Shown here in pieces: positions 1-7,911 of a stretch of DNA of 23,907 nucleotides. Below the pieces are notes generated by a model, which was not told the origin of the DNA, did not search any database, and saw nothing but the letters and a program-made list of their open reading frames with translations. The DNA lies in assembly GCA_007123395.1 (NCBI GenBank), contig SKLD01000064.1, positions 1-23,907 of the forward strand, read 5' to 3'. Position numbers and translations under genes: made by a program. Numbering within the stretch: the stretch's first letter is position 1; every line of letters starts with the position of its first letter. Origin of the DNA: Opitutales bacterium (GTDB lineage Bacteria; Verrucomicrobiota; Verrucomicrobiia; Opitutales; Oceanipulchritudinaceae).

Positions 1-2
1 AG

Positions 3-392
3 GAGGGCGAGTCGGGTTCGCTCCGCAGCGGTCTCGCCGTGAACAACCTGCGTATCGCGCCGGTGGGCGGTGCCGCCGGCATGTGCGCCGCCTTCGGCGA
101 GCAGGCAACGCATCCGCTCCTCGGCGGGCTTTACCACCTCGGCGGGTGCTGGGCGCTTCTGTGGGACGGGACCGCCGAAATCGATTGGGGCATCGTCTAC
201 GTGCGCGATCTCGACCCGGAAGGCACCGGCTGGATTTTCCATGAAACAATCGGCTGGCTGTTCTCTGGCTTCGGGGACATCGCGACGGGTCTCTTCCTCT
301 ACTCGGAGGCCGCCGACAATTGGATTATCGCGGCGGAAGCCTACGGTGAGTTCTACTACAGCCGTGCGGAGGACGCCTTCTTCCCATGGTGA
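3..392 (+). CDS. C-terminal end of a large unknown protein (5' end outside window)
   Basis: The reading frame is open from the left edge and ends with TGA at 390-392, so only about 129 C-terminal residues are visible. A GTG at 39 is a possible internal start, but the frame is equally open before it, and I treat the gene as cut by the window edge. The visible part is rich in Trp, Gly and aromatic residues, with spaced segments such as GWIFHETIGWLFSG and DNWIIAAEAYGEFYYS. It ends in Phe-Pro-Trp. Aromatic tails of this kind (GWL/GWI repeats) are, from memory, common at the C-termini of large exported Verrucomicrobiota proteins. That family link is inference and no enzymatic domain is visible. 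A strong terminator follows 37 bp after the stop. Confidence 0.6.
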   Translation, partial: EGESGSLRSGLAVNNLRIAPVGGAAGMCAAFGEQATHPLLGGLYHLGGCWALLWDGTAEIDWGIVYVRDLDPEGTGWIFHETIGWLFSGFGDIATGLFLYSEAADNWIIAAEAYGEFYYSRAEDAFFPW

Positions 393-429
393 GGGTTTCC
401 GCGTAGCGCTCGTCGCGAGCATCTTATGG

Positions 430-461
430 AAAAGCCCGGTTCCGCGAGGAACCGGGCTTTT
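430..461. terminator. Bidirectional intrinsic terminator
   Basis: A perfect 14-bp inverted repeat, AAAAGCCCGGTTCC, pairs with GGAACCGGGCTTTT across a GCGA tetraloop. The arm ends in four T on both strands. It follows the truncated plus-strand gene and also lies downstream of the minus-strand porin gene, so it can serve both convergent transcripts. Confidence 0.85.
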
Positions 462-491
462 CGGTGCGGTGGGCGCTGATTCGATAGGCGC

Positions 492-543
492 GCAGACAAG
501 AATGTCCGCGTTCCTGGATCGATGCACAGACAGGAACGTCTGT
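492..543. repeat. Two degenerate copies of the RAYT-1 REP hairpin
   Basis: The 18-mer at 492-509 differs at only two positions from the hairpin GCGGACAGGAATGTCCGC found four times in tandem at 17295-17430. A second, more diverged hairpin at 526-543 has arms ACAGAC and GTCTGT around AGGAAC. Both lie between the porin stop and the terminator and look like relics of the REP family carried around the transposase at 2506-3174. Confidence 0.6.
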
Positions 544-564
544 GTCACAATCACCGCTCGCCGT

Positions 565-2022
565 TTAGAATTCGAGTTGGGCGCGGAAGGCGAAGACGTT
601 CGCGGTTGTGCGTTCGCCGCCGAGATTCTCCGCGTCGACGTAGGCGTAGTTGAGTTTCAAGACGATTTCGGGAATGGGAAACCAGTTAAGCCCGAGAGTC
701 CAGTGGTCCATGGCATGGCCGTCGTAATCGCGGCTGTTGGAGTCGGCGGTGGCGTAGCGCAGAGCGAGTTGCCATGCGCCGGGTCCGCCGTCGCGGCTGC
801 CGAAGGGATTGTTGACCATGGGCGCGCCCATGTCGCCGCTCTCCGCGCGATACGAGTGGGTCTCGCCCGTGAGGAACCACGAGGCCTGCGCATACCAGCC
901 CTCGAGGGTGAGGGACTCGAGGCCGAAATCGCGGTTCACGTCGACCCAAAGGTACTCGCCCTGCACGGCGAATGGACCCCAGCCCTTGGCAAATTCAAGC
1001 GCGGCGCGGCTGAAGTCCTTGACGTTGGGAATGTCGTTGAGGCCGATCATGCGCCCGTCGACGGCGCGCGTGCCGAGACGCGAGCGCAGGCGCACGTCGA
1101 GGTATTCGCGGTTGCGGCCCTCGCGCTGGCGGTAGGCGTTCTTGCGGTAGTTGGCGGAGCCCCCGATGTGGAGGAAACGGTCTTCCTCGTTGATCGGCGC
1201 GAAGGACGCCCGGCCGGCGAGAGAGAAGCCCTCGGTGACGCGGCGGTTGCGCACCACGCTGTCGCCCCCGAAGGCACCGAGGCCGACATACATGTTGGGG
1301 CGGATCGTTTCGTAGAGAAAGCCGAGTTCGCGGTCGGGCCGGTAGGCGTCGACTGGCGTCGCGCGCTCGATGTAGGTGATCCGGCGCGAACTGGTGGAGC
1401 TTTCCATGCTGAAGGGTTCCTTGAAATGCCCAATGGCAAAGCGCGACTGATCCCAGCCGAGGTAGGCGATGTAGGCATTGGCAAAGCGCACCTCAAGGTC
1501 GCGGAAGTCGACCTCCATCTGCCATTCCCAGTCGTAGTTCCAAATGCCGAGCACGCCGAGGCGGGCGCGGCGGATGATCGAGCCGTAGCGCGCCATGTCA
1601 CCGTCGATTGTGTTTTGCGCGTCGTCCCAGTCGACATACGCGAAGTCGGCCATGAGGCGTCCGCGGATACGGAAGCGGTCGCGCCCTTCGGGTGTTTCGA
1701 CACCGAACTTGCGAACCCGCGTGGGCACGGGTTCGGTGCCCATCGGCTCGGCCGGTTCATAGTGTACGCCCGGGCGCAGGTCGGCGACGGGGCCGACGCG
1801 CGCCGCCGCTTCCTCCGCGCGGCGGCGGGAGCGCTCCAGCGCGCGCTCGACCTCGGCGTCGGTGAGGATGCCCTTCTCGACGAGGACTTCGAGCAATACC
1901 GACACATCGATATCGCGGGTGTCGGCCGTGAGGGACGCGGCGGGCATGACCCATGCGGCGAACGCCGCAACGAGAGCCGCGGCCCGGAGCCGCGGCTTTC
2001 CTGTTTGGAAAGACAATTGCAT
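565..2022 (-). CDS. OprO/OprP-type outer-membrane porin
   Basis: A 485-residue protein of the phosphate-selective porin O/P family (Pfam Porin_O_P). A basic N-terminus and hydrophobic stretch at residues 14-33 form a signal peptide with probable cleavage after Ala33. Residues 35-75 are charged and probably helical or coiled coil (LLEVLVEKGILTDAEVERAL). The rest alternates short beta strands, for example RIRGRLMADFAYVDWDD, RRARLGVLG and FAIGHFKEPFS. The chain ends in a C-terminal Phe (AFRAQLEF), the usual outer-membrane barrel insertion signal. The ATG at 2020-2022 begins the signal peptide directly. The family name does not prove phosphate specificity, since many members are general anion or sugar porins. 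It is a single gene facing the terminator at 430-461, and no convincing promoter was found. Confidence 0.88.
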   Translation of the reverse strand: MQLSFQTGKPRLRAAALVAAFAAWVMPAASLTADTRDIDVSVLLEVLVEKGILTDAEVERALERSRRRAEEAAARVGPVADLRPGVHYEPAEPMGTEPVPTRVRKFGVETPEGRDRFRIRGRLMADFAYVDWDDAQNTIDGDMARYGSIIRRARLGVLGIWNYDWEWQMEVDFRDLEVRFANAYIAYLGWDQSRFAIGHFKEPFSMESSTSSRRITYIERATPVDAYRPDRELGFLYETIRPNMYVGLGAFGGDSVVRNRRVTEGFSLAGRASFAPINEEDRFLHIGGSANYRKNAYRQREGRNREYLDVRLRSRLGTRAVDGRMIGLNDIPNVKDFSRAALEFAKGWGPFAVQGEYLWVDVNRDFGLESLTLEGWYAQASWFLTGETHSYRAESGDMGAPMVNNPFGSRDGGPGAWQLALRYATADSNSRDYDGHAMDHWTLGLNWFPIPEIVLKLNYAYVDAENLGGERTTANVFAFRAQLEF

Positions 2023-2165
2023 GGTTTGTGGTGGTTGAGGGCGTCCGGCGGCCTGATTACCGGCAGACGCCTCGGCAAAGAATCAGCCGACCGTGTGACA
2101 ACACCCCGCCAATTGAGTGAATATGCCGTAACGATTTGGTGACCGTCGGAGAGTGGCGCACGGAC

Positions 2166-2456
2166 GAACGGAGCACGGACATTCTTGTCCGTGTGCGGCT
2201 GGCGAGCGGTGCTGCTCGCTGAAGCCACGGGTTGGACGGATGCGAAGCGGAGATGGCCGGAGACAAAACCCGTGCTCCGGTGCGTCGGGTGGCACGAACG
2301 GAGCACGGACATTCCTGTCCGTGTGCGGCTGGCGAGCGGTGCTGCTCGCCGGTGAAGCCACGGGTAAGAAAACCCGTGCTCCGGTGCGTCGGCCGTGCGC
2401 GAACGGAGCACGGACATTCCTGTCCGTGTGCGGCTGGCGAGCGGTGGCGCTCGCCA
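2166..2456. repeat. Three REP units left of the transposase (family 1)
   Basis: Units start at 2166, 2296 and 2401, each opening with GAACGGAGCACGGACATTC. A full unit of about 105-125 bp contains three hairpins. The first is ACGGAC-attcct-GTCCGT at 2175-2192, 2305-2322 and 2410-2427. The second is GCGAGC-ggtgct-GCTCGC, as at 2202-2219. The third has arms CACGGGT and ACCCGTG, and in the first unit a loop enlarged by about 30 bp. The third unit breaks off after the second hairpin. Copies with the same layout lie right of the transposase at 3231-3465, which is typical of REP or BIME elements around a RAYT gene. Several overlapping reading frames here only translate the repeats and are not genes. 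The 2023-2165 stretch upstream of the porin start holds nothing else I recognise. Confidence 0.85.
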
Positions 2457-2505
2457 ATTTAACGGCTTGCCGCGGGTGGGAGAATCGGCGCAGAGTTGCG
2501 ACGCT

Positions 2506-3174
2506 ATGGCAGGGGATCAGCATTCGGACCTACCGGGCGAACCGGCGGTGTCGCCGGGCGGTGCCGCGGATGCCTTTTATCGCTGCCCGGAGAACACCGC
2601 CCGTCACGAACGCAACCTGCCGCACTGGCAACAGGACGGTGTTTGGGTGTTTGTCACCTGGCGTTTGGCCGATGCCTTGCCCGCTTCACTGCTGCGGCGA
2701 TGGCACCAAGAGCGCGAAAACTGGTTGCGGGCGCATCCGGCGCCGAGGGACGCGGCGACCGAGGCGGAATACCATCGCCTGTTTTCGCGTCAGGTCGAGG
2801 CGTGGCTGGATGAGGGGAGGGGTTCGTGCCTCTTACGTGATCCCGGCAACGCTACCATCGTGGGCAACGCGTTGCGGCATTTCGACGCAAAGCGCTACGC
2901 GTTGGGTCCGTTTGTGGTCATGCCCAATCACGTGCATGTGCTGTTCCGGCTGCTTCAAGGCCATCGGCTGGAGTCGGTCCTCAAATCGTGGAAGGGCTAC
3001 ACCGCCCGCGAAATCAACCGCCTGGCCGGGCGCTCCGGTGCCCTCTGGCAAGAGGAATACTGGGACCGGCTCGTTCGCAGCGGGCCGCATTGGCAGCGTT
3101 GTGCGCGATACATTCGTGACAATCCATCCCGCGCACGATTGCCCGAGGGCGCGTATTTGCTGGGCGGGGTGTGA
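2506..3174 (+). CDS. REP-associated tyrosine transposase (RAYT), Y1/HUH family
   Basis: A 222-residue IS200-like Y1 transposase of the RAYT subgroup. The HUH metal-binding motif is in VMPNHVHVLF (His142, His144). The presumed catalytic Tyr165 is in SWKGYTAREINRL. The family's C-terminal block GALWQEEYWDRLVR...YIRDNPSRARL is present. RAYTs recognise and process REP palindromes at single-stranded DNA without ordinary terminal inverted repeats. I chose ATG 2506 because the frame upstream (from 2395) only translates REP sequence. The N-terminal core motif FVTWRLADALP begins near residue 48. Family-1 REP units flank the gene on both sides, which supports it as the enzyme that spread them. All key residues are present, so it may be active or recently active. 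Confidence 0.88.
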   Translation: MAGDQHSDLPGEPAVSPGGAADAFYRCPENTARHERNLPHWQQDGVWVFVTWRLADALPASLLRRWHQERENWLRAHPAPRDAATEAEYHRLFSRQVEAWLDEGRGSCLLRDPGNATIVGNALRHFDAKRYALGPFVVMPNHVHVLFRLLQGHRLESVLKSWKGYTAREINRLAGRSGALWQEEYWDRLVRSGPHWQRCARYIRDNPSRARLPEGAYLLGGV

Positions 3175-3230
3175 TCCGGGCGCGGTGTGAAGGTCGAGTG
3201 CGTTCGGCGGTGGATTATTGAAGGCTTGGT

Positions 3231-3465
3231 GGTGGAAGCACGGACATTCCAGTCCGTGTGCGGCTGGTGAGTGGTGCTGCTGGCTGAAGCCACGGGTTGG
3301 AAAGCCCGTGCTCCGGTGCTGCGGCCGTGTGCGAACGGAGCACGGACATTCCTGTCCGTGTGCGGTTGGTGAGCCATTCTGCTCGCCGGTGAAGCCACGC
3401 GTTAGACGGATGCGAAGCGGAGATGGCGGGAGGCAAAGCCCGCGCTCCGGCGCGCCAGTCCCGTG
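3231..3465. repeat. Two REP units right of the transposase (family 1)
   Basis: Units begin near 3231 and at 3333. First-hairpin cores are at 3240-3257 (one loop change, attcca) and 3342-3359. The second hairpin is degenerate in both. The third hairpin of the first unit is CACGGG-ttggaaag-CCCGTG, and the last unit carries the same roughly 30-bp loop insertion (ACGGATGCGAAGCGGAGATG) seen in the unit starting at 2166. Sharing this long-loop variant at the two outer ends suggests the block formed by duplication of a longer composite element. Nothing else is recognisable in 3175-3533 apart from the possible regulatory site at 3473. Confidence 0.82.
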
Positions 3466-3472
3466 CCCGAAT

Positions 3473-3490
3473 TGTCACGAAATCTTCACG
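3473..3490 (+). promoter_or_regulatory. Possible Pho-box-like direct repeat upstream of the ABC operon
   Basis: The segment TGTCACG-AAAT-CTTCACG has two heptamers 11 bp apart, 44 bp before the ATPase start. The PhoB box consensus has the same geometry (CTGTCAT, four bases, CTGTCAT). Two imperfect half-sites can occur by chance and no second box was found, so this is tentative. Confidence 0.25.
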
Positions 3491-3533
3491 TGGGCGAGTT
3501 GTTCCGGAGGGGCGGCCGGTATCGGATGGGGAT

Positions 3534-4613
3534 ATGAGCGCGCCGTATTTGGAAGTCCGGTCTTTGCGCAAGCGGTTCGGCGAGGACGAGGTGCTGAAAG
3601 GGATTTCGGTTCGCCTTGACCGCGGGGAATGTCTTGTCCTGCTCGGTCCTTCCGGCTGCGGCAAGACGACGTTGCTGAACATCATCTCCGGCGGTCTCGA
3701 GGCGGACGCGGGGGAGGTGCGTTGCGACGGTGAGGCCTTGGATGTTCCGTCGGAGGGACGGTTTGTGCCGGTGCGTCGGCGCGGCTTCGCGATGGTCTTT
3801 CAGGAGTTCAGCCTCTGGCCGCACATGACGGTGGCGGAGAATGTCGCCTTCGGCCTGCGGATGCGCGGGCTCGCCCGCCATGAGCGGGAGGACCGCACGA
3901 TGCGCGCCCTTGAGCGCGTGCGGATGGAGGCTTTCGCGAACCGCTGGCCGGGCGAGCTTTCCGGTGGGCAGCAACAGCGCGTGGCCATTGCGCGCGCGCT
4001 GGTCGTGCGCCCGCGCTTACTCCTTCTCGACGAGCCGCTGAGCGCGCTCGACGCCCGCCTGCGCGAAGCGTTGAAGGACGAGATTGCCGCGCTCTTGCGC
4101 GAGGAGGGCATTACGGCGGTCTACGTGACGCACGATCAGGCGGAGGCTTTTGCCGTGGGCGACCGCGTGGCCCTGATGAACGGTGGGCGGATTGAGCAGA
4201 TCGGCCCGCCGGAGGCCTTGTACCGGGAACCGGCGACGCGGTTTGTCGCTTCGTTTATCGGCACGTCGACCCTCGTGCCGGTGCGCGCGGAAGGCGGTCT
4301 CGCGCACTGGCCCGGGGGACACGCCACGCCGCTGCCGCCGGGTGCGTCCGGGGCGGGGCCGTTTCACTTTCTGCTCCGGCGCGAGGCGGTGCATGTCGAG
4401 GCCCGCAACGGAAAGCCGCCCCTCACGGAGGACGGAACGGTCGTCTTACCCGCCATCTGCCGCCGCGAGCGATTTCTCGGCGACCGCTACGAGGTGCTGG
4501 CGGAGTTGGACGGAGAGCTATGGCTGCGCGGATTCGGGCGGGGGCGGATCGCCGCCGGGGAACCGGTGAATGTGCGCTTTTCCATGGAGGACGTGCGGTG
4601 CCTCGCGGACTGA
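3534..4613 (+). CDS. ABC transporter ATP-binding protein (ferric/phosphonate/polyamine class)
   Basis: A 359-residue importer ATPase. It has Walker A GPSGCGKTT (38-46), Q-loop Gln90 in VFQEFSLWPHMT, signature LSGGQQQR (142-149), Walker B LLLLDEP (162-168) and switch His200 in VTHDQ. A C-terminal TOBE-like domain starts near residue 240. This is the FbpC/PotA/PhnT arrangement. It energises uptake through the permease encoded two genes downstream, on the cytoplasmic face of the membrane. I chose ATG 3534 because the family's N-terminus (YLEVRSLRKRFG) follows at once, whereas the longer frame from 3423 translates REP sequence. A GGGG stretch sits close upstream. The 3' end overlaps the lipoprotein gene by 16 bp, so the three genes form one operon. 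Confidence 0.92.
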   Translation: MSAPYLEVRSLRKRFGEDEVLKGISVRLDRGECLVLLGPSGCGKTTLLNIISGGLEADAGEVRCDGEALDVPSEGRFVPVRRRGFAMVFQEFSLWPHMTVAENVAFGLRMRGLARHEREDRTMRALERVRMEAFANRWPGELSGGQQQRVAIARALVVRPRLLLLDEPLSALDARLREALKDEIAALLREEGITAVYVTHDQAEAFAVGDRVALMNGGRIEQIGPPEALYREPATRFVASFIGTSTLVPVRAEGGLAHWPGGHATPLPPGASGAGPFHFLLRREAVHVEARNGKPPLTEDGTVVLPAICRRERFLGDRYEVLAELDGELWLRGFGRGRIAAGEPVNVRFSMEDVRCLAD

Positions 4614-5614
4614 CGCGCATTACCGCCGCGCTTCTGTGCGCCGTCGCCGGGTTTTGTGCGGGTTGCGGCGCGGGTTCGGGTGCCGACCGTGACTCGCTTG
4701 TCGTGTATTCGGCGGGGCCGCGGCCGCTCGCCGAGGCGGTGATCGCGGCCTTTACGGCGGAGACCGGGATCGAGGTGGAGTTGTTTGCCGCGACGACCGG
4801 GCAGATCATGGCCAAGCTGGAGGCGGAGCGCCACCGCCCGCGCGCGGATGTCGTGGTCTTCGCCAGCGGAGTGGCGGCGGAGGCCCTCAAGGCGGAGGGG
4901 CGGCTCCTGCCGTATGTGCCGGACTGGCTCGACGAAACGCGGCGGGAGTGGCACGACCGGGAACATTACTACTTCGCGACGAGCGCGGCGGTCGTGGGCA
5001 TTGCTCTGCGCGGTGCTGTCTATGCGCCGGACATCGAGTGGGCGGACGTCCTCGGCGGAGACTTCGCGGGCCGGCTCACGATGCCGTCGCCTTCGCGCTC
5101 GGGTTCGGCGGGCGACTTTGTCCTCGCATACACGGTGCGGGAGGGCGAGGCGGCGTGGCCGCGTTTCCGCGGCGCGCGGCGGGCGGGGCTGGAATTTTCC
5201 GCCGCCAATAGCCAAGCCATCACCTCTCTGCTCATCGGGGCCTACGACGGCATCGTCGGGGCGGTCGATTACCTGATCTACCGGCAGATCGCCGCCGGCG
5301 CGGACGTGCGCATGCACTTTCCGCCCTCGGGCGGCGCTCTTGTCACGCGGCCGGTTGCGATCCTCGCCGACACCCCCGTGCCGGAAAAGGCGCGGCGGTT
5401 CGTCGACTTCTACTTCACGCGGGAATCGCAGGAGCGGGTCGCCGCCGCCCACCTCCTGCCCGCCCGTGCGGGCGTGGAACTCAGCGAGGCGCGCGGGGCC
5501 GACGGCATGCCGCCCGTTTTTGAGGTTCCGGCGGACAACGCGCTGCGCCACCACGCGGCGGTTCTCCGCCGCTTCCAATTGGAGATCGAACGCGCCGCCG
5601 TCGTGCGCGATTGA
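4598..5614 (+). CDS. ABC transporter substrate-binding lipoprotein
   Basis: A 338-residue extracellular solute-binding protein of the Fe(III)/phosphonate/polyamine class. The GTG start at 4598 gives a lipoprotein signal (VPRGLTRITAALLCAVAG) with probable lipidated Cys23 in FCAGC. The -3 position is Cys instead of the usual Leu, so the lipobox is slightly atypical. The mature part opens with SLVVYSAGPRPLAEAVIAAF, the classic first strand of this fold, and has a late hinge block DGIVGAVDYLIYRQI. Iron-binding FbpA proteins carry adjacent tyrosines in the corresponding block. Here the tyrosines are separated (DYLIY), so iron is not assured and an organophosphonate or other anion is possible. The gene overlaps the ATPase by 16 bp and ends 3 bp before the permease, so it is translationally coupled. 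Confidence 0.88.
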   Translation: MPRGLTRITAALLCAVAGFCAGCGAGSGADRDSLVVYSAGPRPLAEAVIAAFTAETGIEVELFAATTGQIMAKLEAERHRPRADVVVFASGVAAEALKAEGRLLPYVPDWLDETRREWHDREHYYFATSAAVVGIALRGAVYAPDIEWADVLGGDFAGRLTMPSPSRSGSAGDFVLAYTVREGEAAWPRFRGARRAGLEFSAANSQAITSLLIGAYDGIVGAVDYLIYRQIAAGADVRMHFPPSGGALVTRPVAILADTPVPEKARRFVDFYFTRESQERVAAAHLLPARAGVELSEARGADGMPPVFEVPADNALRHHAAVLRRFQLEIERAAVVRD

Positions 5615-5617
5615 GCC

Positions 5618-7312
5618 ATGCTGCGCCGCCGTCTCCTCCGCCTCCTCTCCGGCAAACTGCCGCTGCTGCTGTGCGCGGCCTTCTTTCTCGCCGCCACGGG
5701 CTATCCGCTCGTCCTGCTCCTCCTGCAAAGCATTTTCCCCGAGTTCCTCGGCGGGCGGTGGGACGGATTCCTCGACCCCTACCGCCGCATGTTCGCGACG
5801 CCGGACATCGTGCGCATGCTGTGGAACTCGCTCGCATGGGCGGGCTCGGTGACCGTCGTTTCGTGGATCTTCGGAATTCCCTGCGGCTACCTCCTCGCCC
5901 GCACGGACCTGCCCGGCAAGCTGTGGGCGCGCCTCACGCTCCTCGTCCCCATCATGACGCCGCCCTATATCGCGGCGCTCTCCTACATCCTCATCATGCA
6001 GGAGGGCGGCTTTGCGGACATTGTTTTCGGCGGGCTGCCGGGCGGGGCGCGCTCGCTCTTTTTCTCGTTCTGGGGCGTGACGCTTGTCATGGCGCTTTCC
6101 TCCTACGGCTACGTGGCGCTGGCGGTGGAGGCGTCGCTACGCTCACTGCCCAGCCGCCTCGAAGACGCCGCCGCCATCCTCGGGGCCGACTGGCGCGCGC
6201 GCGCCAGTCACATCCTTCTGCCGCTCCTCCTGCCCGCCATCCTCAACTCGGGCCTGCTCGTCTTCCTCGAAGCGCTCTCCAACTTCGGGGTGCCCGCCGT
6301 CCTCGGCACGCGCAGCAACCTGCCGCTGCTTCCAGCCGAAATCTTCTACCTCGTCACGAGCTGGCCCGTCGACCTGCCGCTCGCCACCTCGCTCTCCAGC
6401 CTGCTGTGCCTCTTCGCGCTTATCTCGCTCTACGCCAGCCGCTGGCTCGGGGCGCGCGGGGGCAAGGCGGTCTACCGCCCGGGTGTGTCGCGGCTCGTGC
6501 GCCTGCGCCGGTGGTGGACGGTGGCGGGGTGGGGGCTTTTCGGAGGGCTCTTCTTCGCCGCCGCGCTGCTGCCATACATGGCGATGGTCCTCACGAGTCT
6601 CGCCGACCGCTGGGGCGAAGGCCTGCCAAGACTCACCCTACGCCACTACGGCGCGCTCTTCGAGCCGGGTTCGCGCGGCATGGGTGCGCTCGCCACGAGC
6701 ACGGGGCTGAGCTTTGCGGCGGCGACGACTTGCGTCTTCCTTGGCGGATACGCCGCCTACGTGAGCATCCGCGCGGAGGGGCCGCTGCAAAAGGTGCTCG
6801 ACGGCCTCGCCCTGCTGCCCCGCGTGTTGCCCAAGATCGTCATGGCCGTTGCTCTCATCCTCGCATGGAATGCGCCGTGGGTCCGTATCGACATCTACAA
6901 CACCGTGTGGATGCTCCTCCTTGCCTATGTCGTCATCTACATCACCGACGCCCTCAACTACGCCAACGCCAGCCTGCGCTCCGTGAGTGAGCGGCTCGAA
7001 AACGCCGCCGCCATCCTCGGAGCCTCGCGCCTCACCGTCTTCCGGCGTGTGGTCCTGCCGCAGTTGCGGCCTGCGCTCGTCGCCGCGTGGCTCACCACCT
7101 TCATCGTCTGCATGCGCGAACTGGTCGCCTCCATCCTTCTCCTCCCGCCCGGCGTCGACACCACCGCGACCTTTATTTTCAACCAGTTCGAACAGGGTGA
7201 TATCTCCGCCGCCATGGCCATGGCCACCGTCACCATCCTCGTCAGTTCCGCCGTCCTCATTGCCTTTCAGCTCCGCCAGTCGGAGCACGGGAGAGGTTTG
7301 CCTGCCAAGTAG
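5618..7312 (+). CDS. ABC transporter permease, two fused MetI-type domains
   Basis: A 564-residue inner-membrane permease of the FbpB type, in which two binding-protein-dependent transport domains are fused in one chain (about 12 membrane segments expected). Each half carries the EAA loop that docks on the ATPase: LEDAAAILGADWRARASHIL (starting at residue 181) and LENAAAILGASRLTVFRRVV (starting near 460). The near-identical first nine residues of the loops show the internal duplication. The gene begins 3 bp after the lipoprotein stop. With its two neighbours it completes an importer with one ATPase, one permease chain and one binding lipoprotein. No terminator was found after the stop; the 134 bp to the next gene hold only a short direct repeat TGCCGGACA at 7365 and 7391. 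Confidence 0.92.
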   Translation: MLRRRLLRLLSGKLPLLLCAAFFLAATGYPLVLLLLQSIFPEFLGGRWDGFLDPYRRMFATPDIVRMLWNSLAWAGSVTVVSWIFGIPCGYLLARTDLPGKLWARLTLLVPIMTPPYIAALSYILIMQEGGFADIVFGGLPGGARSLFFSFWGVTLVMALSSYGYVALAVEASLRSLPSRLEDAAAILGADWRARASHILLPLLLPAILNSGLLVFLEALSNFGVPAVLGTRSNLPLLPAEIFYLVTSWPVDLPLATSLSSLLCLFALISLYASRWLGARGGKAVYRPGVSRLVRLRRWWTVAGWGLFGGLFFAAALLPYMAMVLTSLADRWGEGLPRLTLRHYGALFEPGSRGMGALATSTGLSFAAATTCVFLGGYAAYVSIRAEGPLQKVLDGLALLPRVLPKIVMAVALILAWNAPWVRIDIYNTVWMLLLAYVVIYITDALNYANASLRSVSERLENAAAILGASRLTVFRRVVLPQLRPALVAAWLTTFIVCMRELVASILLLPPGVDTTATFIFNQFEQGDISAAMAMATVTILVSSAVLIAFQLRQSEHGRGLPAK

Positions 7313-7446
7313 GTCTCTTTCAGTGAACAGCAGCCCGGAGGTGGCTTAAGCAGATCGCAGCGCATGCCGGACATTTTCTTTCGTCCCGGGTGCCGGACAA
7401 AACTTCTGGAAAATAGAGAGAAGTCGGTTCAATTCTTCCAATCCGC

Positions 7447-7911
7447 ATGAATGAGATCGAACAACGCATCGGGGCCCTCGGCCTTGTCCTTCCTCCTCCT
7501 CCGGCGCCAGCGGGCAACTATCTTCCCTACCGCCGCAGCGGCAACACGCTCTACCTCGCCGGCGCGATCTGCACGGAGGGGGGACGGATGACCCACACCG
7601 GCAAGGTCGGCGCCGAGCACACGGTGGAGTCGGCCCAGGCGGCGGCCCGCGTGTGCGTGCTCAACGCGCTGGCGGCAGCGAAAGCGGCGGTGGGCGACCT
7701 CGGCAAGGTCACGCAGGTCCTCTTCGTCAACGGTTACGTGAATGCCGTCGAGGGATTTGCTGACAGCCCGGCGGTGCTCAACGGCGCGAGCGATCTGCTT
7801 GTCGAGATTTTCGGCGACCGGGGCCGCCACGCGCGCGCGGCGGTGGCCGTCGCGGGCCTGCCGAAGGACTCCACGGTGGAGATCCAGATGGTCCTCGAGG
7901 TGGCGGACTGA
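7447..7911 (+). CDS. RidA/YjgF-family protein (YjgF-like endoribonuclease subfamily)
   Basis: A 154-residue single-domain protein of the RidA/YjgF/UK114 superfamily. Recognisable blocks are NTLYLAGAI near the start, the central TVESAQAAARVCVLNALAAA helix, and the closing GRHARAAVAVAGLPKDSTVE block. Classical RidA deaminates reactive enamine/imine intermediates and uses an Arg in the ARLP segment. Here that position reads AGLP, as in the related YjgF-like subfamily (Pfam YjgF_endoribonc), so RidA-type deaminase activity should not be assumed. The ATG at 7447 fits the family length. It is a separate cytosolic gene after the transporter operon, with no clear functional link to its neighbours. 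Confidence 0.85.
   Translation: MNEIEQRIGALGLVLPPPPAPAGNYLPYRRSGNTLYLAGAICTEGGRMTHTGKVGAEHTVESAQAAARVCVLNALAAAKAAVGDLGKVTQVLFVNGYVNAVEGFADSPAVLNGASDLLVEIFGDRGRHARAAVAVAGLPKDSTVEIQMVLEVAD

Noticed and set aside
70..2142. 690-codon plus-strand open frame opposite the porin
   Set aside because: It is a shadow frame produced by high GC content. The minus-strand frame has a signal peptide, barrel strands and terminal Phe, while this one shows no recognisable domain.
2057..2523. Several small frames translating to repeated EHGHSCPC/NVRAPF-like peptides
   Set aside because: They are translations of the REP units in different frames, with the same peptide appearing wherever the repeat occurs.
3466..3533. 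Fur box upstream of the ferric-class transporter
   Set aside because: No AT-rich GATAATGAT-like hexamer arrays are present; the region is GC-rich apart from the possible Pho-like repeat.
7320..7446. Terminator or riboswitch between the permease and the RidA-like gene
   Set aside because: No stem followed by a T-tract and no conserved riboswitch core was found, only a short direct repeat TGCCGGACA.
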